Positions 50,272 to 59,254 of a DNA stretch of 64,000 bases are shown one piece after another. The notes beneath the pieces are model-generated. The model had not been told where the DNA came from. It was given only the letters and a program-made list of their open reading frames with translations, and made no database searches. Origin of the DNA: Oligoflexia bacterium (GTDB taxonomy: Bacteria; Bdellovibrionota; UBA1018); assembly GCA_903895855.1 (NCBI GenBank), contig CAITVN010000121.1:1-64000 (forward strand), given 5' to 3'. Position 1 is the first letter of the stretch, and the number at the start of each line of letters is the position of its first letter. Made by a program: the position numbers and the translations under genes.

Positions 50272-52278
50272 ATGTCTACCGAATTTAAAAAAGCGATTCT
50301 AGAGGGTATTCCTGAAATTTTGCCGCCGGCTGTTCGCGGCCTTGACGCAGGGGTGAGTCATGCGCCGAAGCGAAAGCAGATTCTGAATGCGGCTGATCGA
50401 GTTCTCGCTCTGAAGAATGCCCTTCGGTATTTTGACCCGAAAGATCATGCCGAATTATTGCCTGAATTTGCCGACGAATTCGACAAATTGGGTCGAATTT
50501 ACATGCACCGCTTGCGGCCCGGGTACGAAATGAAGGCGCGGCCAATTGACGAATACCCGTGTCGATCAAAGCAAGCTGCGGCGATTATGCTCATGATTCA
50601 AAATAATCTCGACCCGGCAGTGGCTCAGCACCCGCACGAATTGATCACCTATGGGGGCAATGGGTCGGTGTTTCAAAATTGGGCGCAGTATCGGTTGACC
50701 ATGCAGTACTTGGCCACCATGACTGATGAGCAGACTTTGGTTTTGTATTCGGGGCATCCGTTGGGCTTGTTTCCGTCAAGCCAATCGGCTCCTCGCGTGG
50801 TCGTGACGAACGGAATGATGATTCCTAATTATTCAAAGCCAGACGACTGGGAAAAATTCAATGCTCTCGGTGTCACTCAGTATGGCCAAATGACTGCGGG
50901 CTCATTCATGTACATCGGGCCACAGGGTATTGTTCACGGCACGACGATTACCTTACTGAATGCCGGTCGCAAAAAATTCGGACAAGAATTCAAAAAGCTC
51001 TTAGGGCGCACCTTCGTCTCGGCAGGATTGGGCGGAATGTCAGGCGCTCAAGCGAAAGCGACCGTGATTGCTGGGGCCGTTGGTATTATTGCAGAGATCA
51101 ATTCGGCTGCGGTGAAGAAACGAAAAGCCCAAGGCTGGGTTGACGAAGTGTTTGAAGATGTCGATCAAGCCATCGACCGAATGCTTGAGGCTCAAAGAGC
51201 GAAGATTGCACTTTCGATCGCCTACCAAGGTAATGTCGTCGATTTGTGGGAACGCTTGGCTGCGCGAGGTGTGAAGGTCGATCTGGGTTCTGATCAAACG
51301 TCGCTGCACAATCCGTGGGCGGGGGGGTATTACCCGGTGGGTTTGACCCTCGATGAATCGCTCAAAATGATGGCTGATGAGCCCGTGAAGTTTAAAGCCG
51401 CTGTTCAAGAAAGTTTGCGTCGTCAAGTCAAAGCCGTTAACGAATTAGCTAAAAATGGAATGAGCTTTTTTGACTACGGAAATGCTTTCTTGCTGGAGTC
51501 GTCGCGGGCGGGTGCTGAGATCACTCGTGACGATGGTCAGTTTATCTACCCCTCTTATGTTCAAGATATTTTGGGTCCGCTGTGTTTTGATTATGGCTTT
51601 GGCCCGTTTCGTTGGGTTTGCACATCTGGGTTAGAGTCTGATCTTGATATCACCGATCAAATTGCTGCTGAAGTTCTGGGTTCGCTTTCTGAAAAGGCGC
51701 CTCCAGAAATCGCGCGCCAGCTCAGCGACAATATCGACTGGATTCTTGCCGCAAAATCGCACCAATTGGTTGTCGGGTCGAAAGCCCGAATCTTGTACGC
51801 TGACGCTGAAGGGCGAATTGAAATTTCGAGAGCGATTAATCAAGCGATCAAATCGGGTCGACTGAAAGGGCCTGTGGTGCTTGGACGTGATCACCATGAT
51901 GTGTCGGGCACCGACTCGCCGTTTAGAGAAACGTCGAATATCTATGATGGCTCGCAGTTTACCGCTGATATGGCGGTACAGAATTTCGTGGGCGATTCGT
52001 TTCGCGGCGCTACTTGGATCTCATTGCATAACGGCGGCGGGGTAGGCTGGGGTGAGGTGATCAATGGTGGTTTTGGTTTAGTACTCGACGGTTCAGCTGA
52101 AGCCGAAAAAAAGCTCGAATCGATGCTTTTTTGGGATGTCAACAATGGCATCGCCCGCAGAGCGTGGGCGCGAAATGAGCCCGCGCGTTTCGCGATTGAA
52201 CGAGCGATGGCGCATTGCCCAGACTTGAAGGTGACCTTAGCGAACTCGGTTGATGCTAAGCTTTTTGAAAAAGTCTAA
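50272..52278 (+). CDS. hutU: Urocanate hydratase (urocanase)
   Basis: A 668-residue enzyme of the long urocanase type. Recognisable blocks are ELITYGGNGSVFQNWAQY, YSGHPLGLFPS, TAGSFMYIGPQGIVHGT, the NAD-site LGGMSGAQAKA, and VDLGSDQTSLHNPWAGGYYP. It converts urocanate to imidazolone propionate in histidine degradation. The other hut genes are not in this window, so it stands as a single gene. The ORF is complete. Confidence 0.93.
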   Translation: MSTEFKKAILEGIPEILPPAVRGLDAGVSHAPKRKQILNAADRVLALKNALRYFDPKDHAELLPEFADEFDKLGRIYMHRLRPGYEMKARPIDEYPCRSKQAAAIMLMIQNNLDPAVAQHPHELITYGGNGSVFQNWAQYRLTMQYLATMTDEQTLVLYSGHPLGLFPSSQSAPRVVVTNGMMIPNYSKPDDWEKFNALGVTQYGQMTAGSFMYIGPQGIVHGTTITLLNAGRKKFGQEFKKLLGRTFVSAGLGGMSGAQAKATVIAGAVGIIAEINSAAVKKRKAQGWVDEVFEDVDQAIDRMLEAQRAKIALSIAYQGNVVDLWERLAARGVKVDLGSDQTSLHNPWAGGYYPVGLTLDESLKMMADEPVKFKAAVQESLRRQVKAVNELAKNGMSFFDYGNAFLLESSRAGAEITRDDGQFIYPSYVQDILGPLCFDYGFGPFRWVCTSGLESDLDITDQIAAEVLGSLSEKAPPEIARQLSDNIDWILAAKSHQLVVGSKARILYADAEGRIEISRAINQAIKSGRLKGPVVLGRDHHDVSGTDSPFRETSNIYDGSQFTADMAVQNFVGDSFRGATWISLHNGGGVGWGEVINGGFGLVLDGSAEAEKKLESMLFWDVNNGIARRAWARNEPARFAIERAMAHCPDLKVTLANSVDAKLFEKV

Positions 52279-52281
52279 ATT

Positions 52282-52935
52282 TCGGTCAGGCATCACAGGC
52301 TCTGGCAAAAGCAGCGTTTAACACAGGTGATTCGCGATGATCTACGTGACCTTGAGCAGGTAAAAGACATTGGGTTGCTTGAGCAATTGGTCGAGTTGTT
52401 GCCGTCGCGAGTGGGTTCGCCACTTTCTGTTAAATCTTTAAGAGAAGACTTAGAAGTGGATCACAAGACGGCCTCACGTTGGCTCTCAATTTTAGAGAAT
52501 CTCTATGTTTGCTACCGCATTTCGCCATACGGATCTCCAAGAATTCGGGCGGTAAAAAAAGAGCAAAAACTTTATTTATGGGATTGGTCTCAAGTTGAAG
52601 AACCCGGCCCTCGGTTTGAGAATTTGGTGGCTAGTCAACTTTTGAAGTTTTGCCATTTTCATGAAGACACAGAAGGCTACGTAATGGAGCTTCGTTACCT
52701 GCGTGACACTGATCGACGAGAGGTCGATTTTGTGTTGCTACAGAACCGAAAGCCACTTTTCGCGGTTGAATGCAAAACGGGTGAAAAAGGAATCTCACCT
52801 GCGATTCACTACTTTAGTGAACGCACCCCGATACCGATATTTTATCAAGTTCATTTAGGCGATCGAAACTACGATTCGGGTAAAGTGAGGGTGCGCTCAT
52901 ACATTGATTTCTGCAAAGAGCTGCAATTGCCGTGA
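52282..52935 (+). pseudogene. 5'-truncated AAA ATPase with DUF4143 domain
   Basis: The frame directly after the hutU stop reads on without another stop and already looks like the middle of a known family: HHRLWQKQRLTQ, then IRDDLRDLEQV, SPLSVKSLREDLEVDHKT and the DUF4143 block with REVDFVLLQNRKPLFAVECK. Full members (about 390 residues) carry an N-terminal P-loop ATPase, which is absent here; hutU takes its place. A GTG at 52327 allows a 202-residue product, but without the ATPase it is probably inactive. The breakpoint lies within a few bases of the hutU stop. Confidence 0.75.
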
Positions 52936-52986
52936 ATGCTAGAAGGCTTTTGGCTAACCGGCGAGAAATTGCTGACTTCAAAAACC

Positions 52987-55161
52987 TCAAAAATCAAAGA
53001 GCCGTCGATAATAGAGTTCGATAGCCGTACTTTTTTCTTTGAAATCTGAACCACTTTTTGTGGCTGAGTCATACCAAAATCCGCCCCCTAGCGCATTTCG
53101 ATTATCAAACCAATAGCGAGCATCTGCCTGAATAAAGTACTTGGTGAGGTTGACCGCATAGCCCCACAAAAAAATTCCGCCTAGCTCGACGCTTGAACCA
53201 ACGACAAACCTGGATTCGAAACCTAAATTTATTCCTTGATAGCTCTTCACGTACTTGAAGCCTGTGCTTTTAATATTATTGCTATAAAATTCTAGGCCCA
53301 CCAAAGGCATGAAATAAGGGGTAAAGGTGCCCAAGGGTGACGATTCAAAGCCATATCCCAAGAGCGTATTCAGCCAGTTGGGTTGATAACCTTTACCTCC
53401 GGTGTCAACTAAGCTGCGGCGGTAAAAGGCTTGCGCTGCTAAGTTGTGCCACCAGCCCCCGATACCTAAACGCGAACCGATCACCGACGAGCTTTCTGAT
53501 GGCCCGCCAGCCGTGATTGGCGGAATACTTTGTGCGACCCAGCTTCCACCAATTTGAGCCCAAGTACCCCAGTTTTTTCGAAAATAAAAGGCTTGATTGT
53601 CGAGCGCAAGCTCTGCCAGGTCTTGACTGCTGAGCTCAACACAGAGCTGAACGGTCTCTGCAGTAAGATCGGGCTTGAAGGCTTGAATGTCGAAACAGTT
53701 GTGCCGATCTTTAACAATGAGATTGGTGTTGAAATCTTTTTTAAATCCTTCTTGGGACTTGTTTAGAAATTCATTTTTATACATGTAGGCAACTTGTTCT
53801 TTGCCCCGAAGCGCCGTTTGCATTGAAAAGCGCTTGTTCGAGTAAAGGTCTCGTTCAATCGGCACGGTCTGAAACGCTGCTTGTGCAGAATTTGACCTGA
53901 GTAGATCTGGCTCTTTGCTTTGCACCACAAATTTTGGCGATACCGAGTTCGCACCTAGAATTTTTTCTGGTTGAGGAAGTGGGTCTGACTTTGCCATTGG
54001 CATAGCAAAAGCGTCTTGGCCCGCCATGAGTAATTCGCAACTGTCTTCTGAAGATCGCTTTGGTAACTGATCAAGATTGGAATGGGTGATCTTATAGATG
54101 AGCGGCACCACCTCAAGCTGGGGGTGGCGTTCTACTAGTTTTTGAGCAGTTTTTCGTGCCTCTTCGGCACGACCGGCATAATACAAAATCCGCACCTCAT
54201 GAATAGGATAGGCGGCATTAGTGGCGTCAACTGCCTCGGCTTTTCTCACTTTGTCGAGAGCCTCATCCCACTGGCACTTGTGTTCGACCGAGGCTTGGGC
54301 TTTAGATTCGGCAAAGAGAGCTTCAGCGCTCTCTTTTGCCTTGGGGGCCTCTATTTTTTCACTCTCAACCATTTTCGGAGGAGGCGCTTGAACTGGTGGT
54401 TGTGGAGCCTCAACAGGCTTTACCGTGGTAGCCACTGATTCAACTGTGCACTCTTGATTGAATGGCTGATTCAAAGAAAAGCGGTTACTATTATTTTCGA
54501 AATGAGCATTACAGCCTCGAATCACCGCGAGGTTTTTGATGACTATCAATTGCCCTGCGCGAATTTGATCGCGATGTCTGATTCCTGAACTCGACCGCAC
54601 AGATTGTTCTAGTGCCCCCCATTTGTGCCAAAGCGGGAGAGCGCCAATGTGATGTAGCACCCCTGAGAGGGTATCGCCCTTTTGCATGACATATTCGCCC
54701 GAGAAAAGCTTTGCATTATTGAGCGGTATCTCTTGAGAAACATACGCAGGTAGACACCTCAGGGTATTGGCCTGAATGAAGCGAATAAAGGCATTGGCAT
54801 CTACGAGGTACTCACTCATTGTGATAGTGTGTTCGCGCTCGTTGATTTGAAAATTGCACGAGAGTTTGGGTAAGTCGGCAGGAATGGCGATTGTGGCCCA
54901 ATTCTCATTTAGAGGGGCCCAAAGGTCACTCACTTGATTCGCAGCCATCATTGACTTTGCTTTTACGCCCTGCGAGTCAACGGGCATGATTCCGAGAGAA
55001 GCAATGATGCCGCCCAGGGTGTAGCCAGGTTTTACGGTCAACAGCAGTGTTTCAGGGCTTTTTGCCAAAACGTTTACCGAAAAGAGTAAGGCGCTAGAGG
55101 CCAGCATGAGGAGTAAACAGGTTTTTCTACTATTTATAAATATTTTTTTTAAAATTCGCAT
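52987..55161 (-). CDS. Exported LysM / TPR / beta-barrel protein
   Basis: A 724-residue protein with a signal peptide (cleavage near LAK). Residues ~150-215 are LysM-like (EYVMQKGDTLSGVLHHIGAL to AGQLIVIKNL), preceded by a related, weaker segment (VKPGYTLGGIIASLGI). A Pro-rich linker follows (APQPPVQAPPPK), then a short TPR-like helical region near 290-345. Residues ~480-724 have the alternating pattern of an outer-membrane barrel, ending in YYRRLFDF with the C-terminal Phe expected of a BAM substrate. The plan would tie peptidoglycan to the outer membrane. I know no named protein with this exact order. Confidence 0.78.
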   Translation of the reverse strand: MRILKKIFINSRKTCLLLMLASSALLFSVNVLAKSPETLLLTVKPGYTLGGIIASLGIMPVDSQGVKAKSMMAANQVSDLWAPLNENWATIAIPADLPKLSCNFQINEREHTITMSEYLVDANAFIRFIQANTLRCLPAYVSQEIPLNNAKLFSGEYVMQKGDTLSGVLHHIGALPLWHKWGALEQSVRSSSGIRHRDQIRAGQLIVIKNLAVIRGCNAHFENNSNRFSLNQPFNQECTVESVATTVKPVEAPQPPVQAPPPKMVESEKIEAPKAKESAEALFAESKAQASVEHKCQWDEALDKVRKAEAVDATNAAYPIHEVRILYYAGRAEEARKTAQKLVERHPQLEVVPLIYKITHSNLDQLPKRSSEDSCELLMAGQDAFAMPMAKSDPLPQPEKILGANSVSPKFVVQSKEPDLLRSNSAQAAFQTVPIERDLYSNKRFSMQTALRGKEQVAYMYKNEFLNKSQEGFKKDFNTNLIVKDRHNCFDIQAFKPDLTAETVQLCVELSSQDLAELALDNQAFYFRKNWGTWAQIGGSWVAQSIPPITAGGPSESSSVIGSRLGIGGWWHNLAAQAFYRRSLVDTGGKGYQPNWLNTLLGYGFESSPLGTFTPYFMPLVGLEFYSNNIKSTGFKYVKSYQGINLGFESRFVVGSSVELGGIFLWGYAVNLTKYFIQADARYWFDNRNALGGGFWYDSATKSGSDFKEKSTAIELYYRRLFDF

Positions 55162-55253
55162 TTATGCCAATCATTGTTTTGAATGAGAATAGAGTTTTTA
55201 TTGTTAAAAGGCTACCTGCATTTAGAGAGCGCGGCAAGAGGAAGTTCGCAAAC

Positions 55254-56804
55254 TTAGCGGCTATTTAAGGTCGCCATTACTTGCATGGCGGCGAAATCGG
55301 TTTTACCATTTGGTGATCTGGGCAATTGGTTAAGCTGCACCAAAAAGTCGGGCATGAATTGAATCGACAAAACTCGTGCTAACTGAGATTTTAACTGAAT
55401 CGTACTCAGTCGCACATCATCGCGGGTGGTGTAGAATGCACTGATTCGAACCCCAACAGTGTCGTCGGGTAGGGCTATCACTGCCGCTTCAAGAATTTCA
55501 GGTTGATTCAAAAGCTGGGTTTCTATTTCTTCGAGTTCGATACGAATTCCGCTGCGCTTAACTCGGCGGTCCTTGCGTCCCAGTAATCGAATCTGCCCAG
55601 CACTCGAATGGATCGCTTGGTCGCCTGTTTTAAACCATCGCTTGCCCGATGAATCCTGAATCATGTTGCGACTAAAATCATCGAGGTAACCCACCATTAA
55701 ATTTGGGCTCGAGACCCAAAGTTCACCGGCCCTATCAAGGATCTGATTTTCTGACTCGTCAACGACCTTGAGTTCGGCTCCAAAAAAATCAGTGGCCAAA
55801 TCGAAAACTGCGGGATCATTTGCGACCAAATCGGTAGCGTCCATTCTCTTTGCCATCATTCCTGGTACTTCAGTAGAGGCAAAAAAATTGTGTATGGCGG
55901 CATTAGGAAAAAGTATTTTAAGTCTCGAAAGGTGTTTAGTTGGAAAAAGTTCGCCACTTGAGCTTAAAAAGCGAACTGAGGGTACACACGAGGTAGTCGG
56001 TGATTTCTGTGCTACCAATGAAAGTACGGCGGCCGGACTCTTGCAAACGGTGATTTGATGAGCTGAAAAAATTTGAGTAAGCCTCGCAGGATCTAAAAAA
56101 TGATCGTTAATCATGACGAGAGTGGCAGCATGGCAGGCTGGCATGAACAGATCGTAAACGGATCCCCCGAAAAATAGCGGGAAGACATTACCCAGGCGAT
56201 CGTCACGGTTGAACGACATCATGCGCGAATTGAACTCAACGATTCTTCGAACCGTTTCGTGAGAATGCACCACTCCCTTGGGGTGATTGGTGGTGCCCGA
56301 GGTTCGCAATACCACTGCCGGCCCTGATGAATCACTTGAAACTTGGGTTCGCACTTCGGTCGGTCGCTGCTTCTTTTGAAAAAGTTCAACTTGCCGTGAC
56401 CCTAATTGAATGACCCCCACTGACGTGAATGGTGTCGTAACTGATGCAGTTTTTTGCAGAGCGCTGGCGGTACGTTCATTAGTTAAAATATGTGAAGCCG
56501 CGAAAGAGTCTATGATACTCAGGGCCGCCTCGGGGGCCGAAATGGGAAGTGGTAAGTAGGCGCCGCCGGCCTTCAAGATGCCGTAAATAGAAATCAAGGC
56601 CTCGATAGATTTTGGCATCAATAAAGCTACCAAATCGCCAGAAGAAAAGCCTGTTCCTTGCAGATAGTTAGCCACTTGATCACTGCGGCGGGCTAACTCA
56701 TCATAACAAATTTCATCGCCATCTGCGATTTTTGCGGCAATACGGTCAGGAAAACTTTGAGCAGATGCAGTCAAGTAGTCTTGAATAAACGAGCTATTAC
56801 TCAC
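55254..56804 (-). CDS. Stand-alone adenylation enzyme (DltA/NRPS A-domain type)
   Basis: A 516-residue AMP-forming ligase of DltA size. Core motifs: A3 RTSGTTNHPKG (168-177), A5 NFFASTE, A7 FKTGD (393-395), A8 GRKDRRVKRSGIRIELEE (409-426) and A10 PNGK with catalytic Lys501. At A4, where amino-acid-activating domains have FDxS, this protein has FGGS (Gly213), so the Asp that binds the alpha-amino group is missing. It should load an acid as an acyl-adenylate onto the carrier protein at 62253. GTG start at 56804, only 7 nt after a TATAAT box, suggesting a leaderless message. It faces the MBOAT gene across 54 bp. Confidence 0.88.
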   Translation of the reverse strand: MSNSSFIQDYLTASAQSFPDRIAAKIADGDEICYDELARRSDQVANYLQGTGFSSGDLVALLMPKSIEALISIYGILKAGGAYLPLPISAPEAALSIIDSFAASHILTNERTASALQKTASVTTPFTSVGVIQLGSRQVELFQKKQRPTEVRTQVSSDSSGPAVVLRTSGTTNHPKGVVHSHETVRRIVEFNSRMMSFNRDDRLGNVFPLFFGGSVYDLFMPACHAATLVMINDHFLDPARLTQIFSAHQITVCKSPAAVLSLVAQKSPTTSCVPSVRFLSSSGELFPTKHLSRLKILFPNAAIHNFFASTEVPGMMAKRMDATDLVANDPAVFDLATDFFGAELKVVDESENQILDRAGELWVSSPNLMVGYLDDFSRNMIQDSSGKRWFKTGDQAIHSSAGQIRLLGRKDRRVKRSGIRIELEEIETQLLNQPEILEAAVIALPDDTVGVRISAFYTTRDDVRLSTIQLKSQLARVLSIQFMPDFLVQLNQLPRSPNGKTDFAAMQVMATLNSR

Positions 56805-56811
56805 GGCCCTG

Positions 56812-56817
56812 ATTATA
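56812..56817 (-). promoter_or_regulatory. -10 box of the adenylation gene
   Basis: A perfect TATAAT on the minus strand, 7 nt before the GTG start. No good -35 is visible at 17-18 bp, and no Shine-Dalgarno, so start of transcription near the start codon is likely. Confidence 0.5.
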
Positions 56818-56820
56818 GGC

Positions 56821-56850
56821 TTGATTCGCTTAGCGATACCAGTGTTTAAT
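56821..56850 (+). promoter_or_regulatory. Promoter of the MBOAT-SGNH pair
   Basis: TTGATT (56821-56826), an 18-bp spacer and TTTAAT (56845-56850), ending 8 nt before the ATG. It overlaps the divergent promoter of the adenylation gene, so the two are probably controlled together. Confidence 0.5.
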
Positions 56851-56858
56851 TTTGGCCT

Positions 56859-58172
56859 ATGTGGTCACACCCACTTTCAAAACGCTCGGTAAAATTTATT
56901 GAAATCATTGTTCAGCTTTTTCTCATTCTGCTCGTCATCAGGGCCTTTGAGATTGAAGGTGTCGCATTTTTTAGAATGGCCGTTCTCGGAGTCGTAGGTT
57001 TTGTGGTGCACGCACTCATTGCTGTGCGGTATCGCTTGCCGTTTTTTCTAGGACTTTCTCTTTGTGCTATGGTGGTGGTTTTTGGGGTGATTTCAAGCCT
57101 TTGGCTTTTGATGATAGGTCTATTTTTGATTGGATTTTTGTTTCTGCCACTACGCTTTCGTACTCACATTCTCTTACTTACGCTGTTAGGTCTAGGCCTT
57201 GCCCTGGTAAGAGCTAAAGCCGGCGCTCTATTGGCGAGTGCAGAGTGGTCACGCCATCTGCTGAAGATTTTGCCTATTGCTGGTTCGATCTTTATGTTTC
57301 GAATGGTGCTCTTTTTGTACGACCGTGAGCACGACCGAAAGCGATACGATGAGCCAAAGGCGACGGTTTTTTTGCGAACACTTTCGTATTTTTTTCTGCT
57401 TCCGAATTTTTGTTTTCCGCTGTTTCCACTGGTTAGTTATGAAGGTTTCAAAAGAACTTACTTCAATGATGACGCTCTGGTTATCTATCAGACTGGAGTA
57501 CGCCGCATATTTTTTGGGCTCCTGCAGATTCTCGCTGGCCGGGTTGTTTATCAGTACATGGCTATCGACCCGTCTGAGGTGGTCACTTCGCTTGGCCTGT
57601 TTCGGTATTTAACAGCTGATTATCTTTTCTACATGAAAACCACGGGCCAATTTGACCTTTGTATCGGCATGCTTTGCCTGTTTGGATTTAATTTGCCAAA
57701 ACCCACAAATTTCTATTTTCTCGCCGCAAATTTTTTAGAAACCTGGCGGCGTGGAAATATTTACTGGAAAGACGCAATGCTCAGATTGGTCTACAATCCA
57801 GTCTATTTTCAGTTTCGTCATTTTGGCAAAGCGAAGGCTCTGGTCATAGCAACCCTGGTGGTTTTTTTGACCACCTTTGTTCTTCATTTTTACCAATGGT
57901 TTTGGATTCGGGGCGACGTATCGATCACTTTGCCCGATGTGCTTAATTGGACCGTGCTCGGCTTGCTGGTTATCGCGACCTCACTGTATCAATCGAATAG
58001 AAAACCGAAGGCACCACGCAAGCCGTCTCAGCGAGTGATATTACAAATAGTGAAGACATTTGGTACTATGACTGTCATGAGTATCTTATTCTCAATGTGG
58101 GCCAGTCGATCACTGCCTACTTGGATTTCTACGATAACTTTTGGGAGGTTTGTATGGCACGAAATGCCGTAA
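56859..58172 (+). CDS. MBOAT-family membrane O-acyltransferase (DltB-like)
   Basis: A 437-residue polytopic protein. MBOAT landmarks are NFCFPLFPLVSYEGF, the amphipathic ETWRRGNIYWKD (294-305) and the invariant His343 in FVLHFYQWFW. In bacterial DltB/AlgI/PatA the amphipathic motif usually reads RRWHIS; here Asn300 stands at the His position, as in many eukaryotic MBOATs. The expected role is passing an acyl group from the carrier protein across the inner membrane. It overlaps the SGNH gene by 19 bp. Confidence 0.85.
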   Translation: MWSHPLSKRSVKFIEIIVQLFLILLVIRAFEIEGVAFFRMAVLGVVGFVVHALIAVRYRLPFFLGLSLCAMVVVFGVISSLWLLMIGLFLIGFLFLPLRFRTHILLLTLLGLGLALVRAKAGALLASAEWSRHLLKILPIAGSIFMFRMVLFLYDREHDRKRYDEPKATVFLRTLSYFFLLPNFCFPLFPLVSYEGFKRTYFNDDALVIYQTGVRRIFFGLLQILAGRVVYQYMAIDPSEVVTSLGLFRYLTADYLFYMKTTGQFDLCIGMLCLFGFNLPKPTNFYFLAANFLETWRRGNIYWKDAMLRLVYNPVYFQFRHFGKAKALVIATLVVFLTTFVLHFYQWFWIRGDVSITLPDVLNWTVLGLLVIATSLYQSNRKPKAPRKPSQRVILQIVKTFGTMTVMSILFSMWASRSLPTWISTITFGRFVWHEMP

Positions 58173-59254
58173 TTCTCAGAAGGTTTGAGTCACCCTTGAT
58201 TTTGGCAACGTTGCTGGGGTTACTCATGATTGCATCAATCGGACCCTCTGGTGTTTTTGGGCGCAGTGCTGCTCGTTTTTTTAAAGTGGTCATACGGGGT
58301 AAACCAAACTTGCTAACCGAACAGGCAAAGGTACGGGGCTACTACGAGCAGTTAGTCAACCCGGTTTGGTACAATCCGGCGCTTGCCCTCACCCTTCAGG
58401 GGGTGCCAGATCACTGGTTTAAAACAGAACAGAAATTGCTCTTCGATACCGGTGATCTCGGTATTCAAGCTTTTCGTGCGAACAGTAGCGTTTTAGCAAA
58501 AGGCGTGAGCGTGCATATTAATGCTTGGGGAATGCGTGATCGCGAGCATGACCTCATCGCTAAATCGGGTGTGTCTCGTATAGCGATTCTGGGTACCTCA
58601 GTTGAAGCAGGTAGCGGGGTGTCGTACGATGAATCTTTCAAGGCTCTTTTAGAACGTGCACTTTCGTCTGAATACGAGGTCTTGAATTTTTCAAAACCCC
58701 ATAGCACTGCGGCTACTGAACTTTTTGATTTAGAATTCAAAGTAGCGCCATTTAAACCCGCAGTGGTGCTAGTTTTTAGTCATGCCGCCGAATTGGCCTC
58801 GAACAAGCAAAAGGTCGTGACGGCAGTTCGTCAACGGGTGAAGATCTCATACCCAGAAATCGCGCGAATCGTCACGGAGGCGCGATTAGACGCCCAGTTG
58901 TCTGAAACAGACAACCTGAGGCGGCTTTATCCGTTTGGCGAAGAACTTCTTTTACGAACTTACCAAGCGATGATTAGAATTTGTCGCGAAAATGGGTTTA
59001 GGCCGGTATTGGTCTATCTACCCCCAATTGGTGACGATTTCTCGCTAAGGCTCAAACAGCAAATTTTGGCTTCGGCACTTGCGGCCGGCTTTGAAATTAT
59101 TGACTTGAGTGAGGTTTTTGAGGGGCATGACCCAGACACGCTCACACTCGCACCATGGGACAGTCACCCCAACTCGTTGGGACATCAACTGATCGCAGAG
59201 AAACTTTTGATTGAACTGAAATCAAAGAACGTCGTTTTAGAAAAGAGACATTAA
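58154..59254 (+). CDS. Membrane-anchored SGNH/GDSL-type protein (DltD/AlgX-like role)
   Basis: About 366 residues with one N-terminal membrane span (LILATLLGLLMIASIG) and a periplasmic SGNH domain: AILGTSVEAGSG with Ser149 (GTS in place of the common GDS), NAWGMRD, and the terminal DSHPNSLGHQ with Asp336 and His338. SGNH partners of MBOATs finish acyl transfer to a surface polymer or remove acyl groups. The ATG at 58154 behind GGGAGG is preferred over the frame opening at 58097. The stop overlaps that of asnB by 4 bp. Confidence 0.82.
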   Translation: MARNAVILRRFESPLILATLLGLLMIASIGPSGVFGRSAARFFKVVIRGKPNLLTEQAKVRGYYEQLVNPVWYNPALALTLQGVPDHWFKTEQKLLFDTGDLGIQAFRANSSVLAKGVSVHINAWGMRDREHDLIAKSGVSRIAILGTSVEAGSGVSYDESFKALLERALSSEYEVLNFSKPHSTAATELFDLEFKVAPFKPAVVLVFSHAAELASNKQKVVTAVRQRVKISYPEIARIVTEARLDAQLSETDNLRRLYPFGEELLLRTYQAMIRICRENGFRPVLVYLPPIGDDFSLRLKQQILASALAAGFEIIDLSEVFEGHDPDTLTLAPWDSHPNSLGHQLIAEKLLIELKSKNVVLEKRH

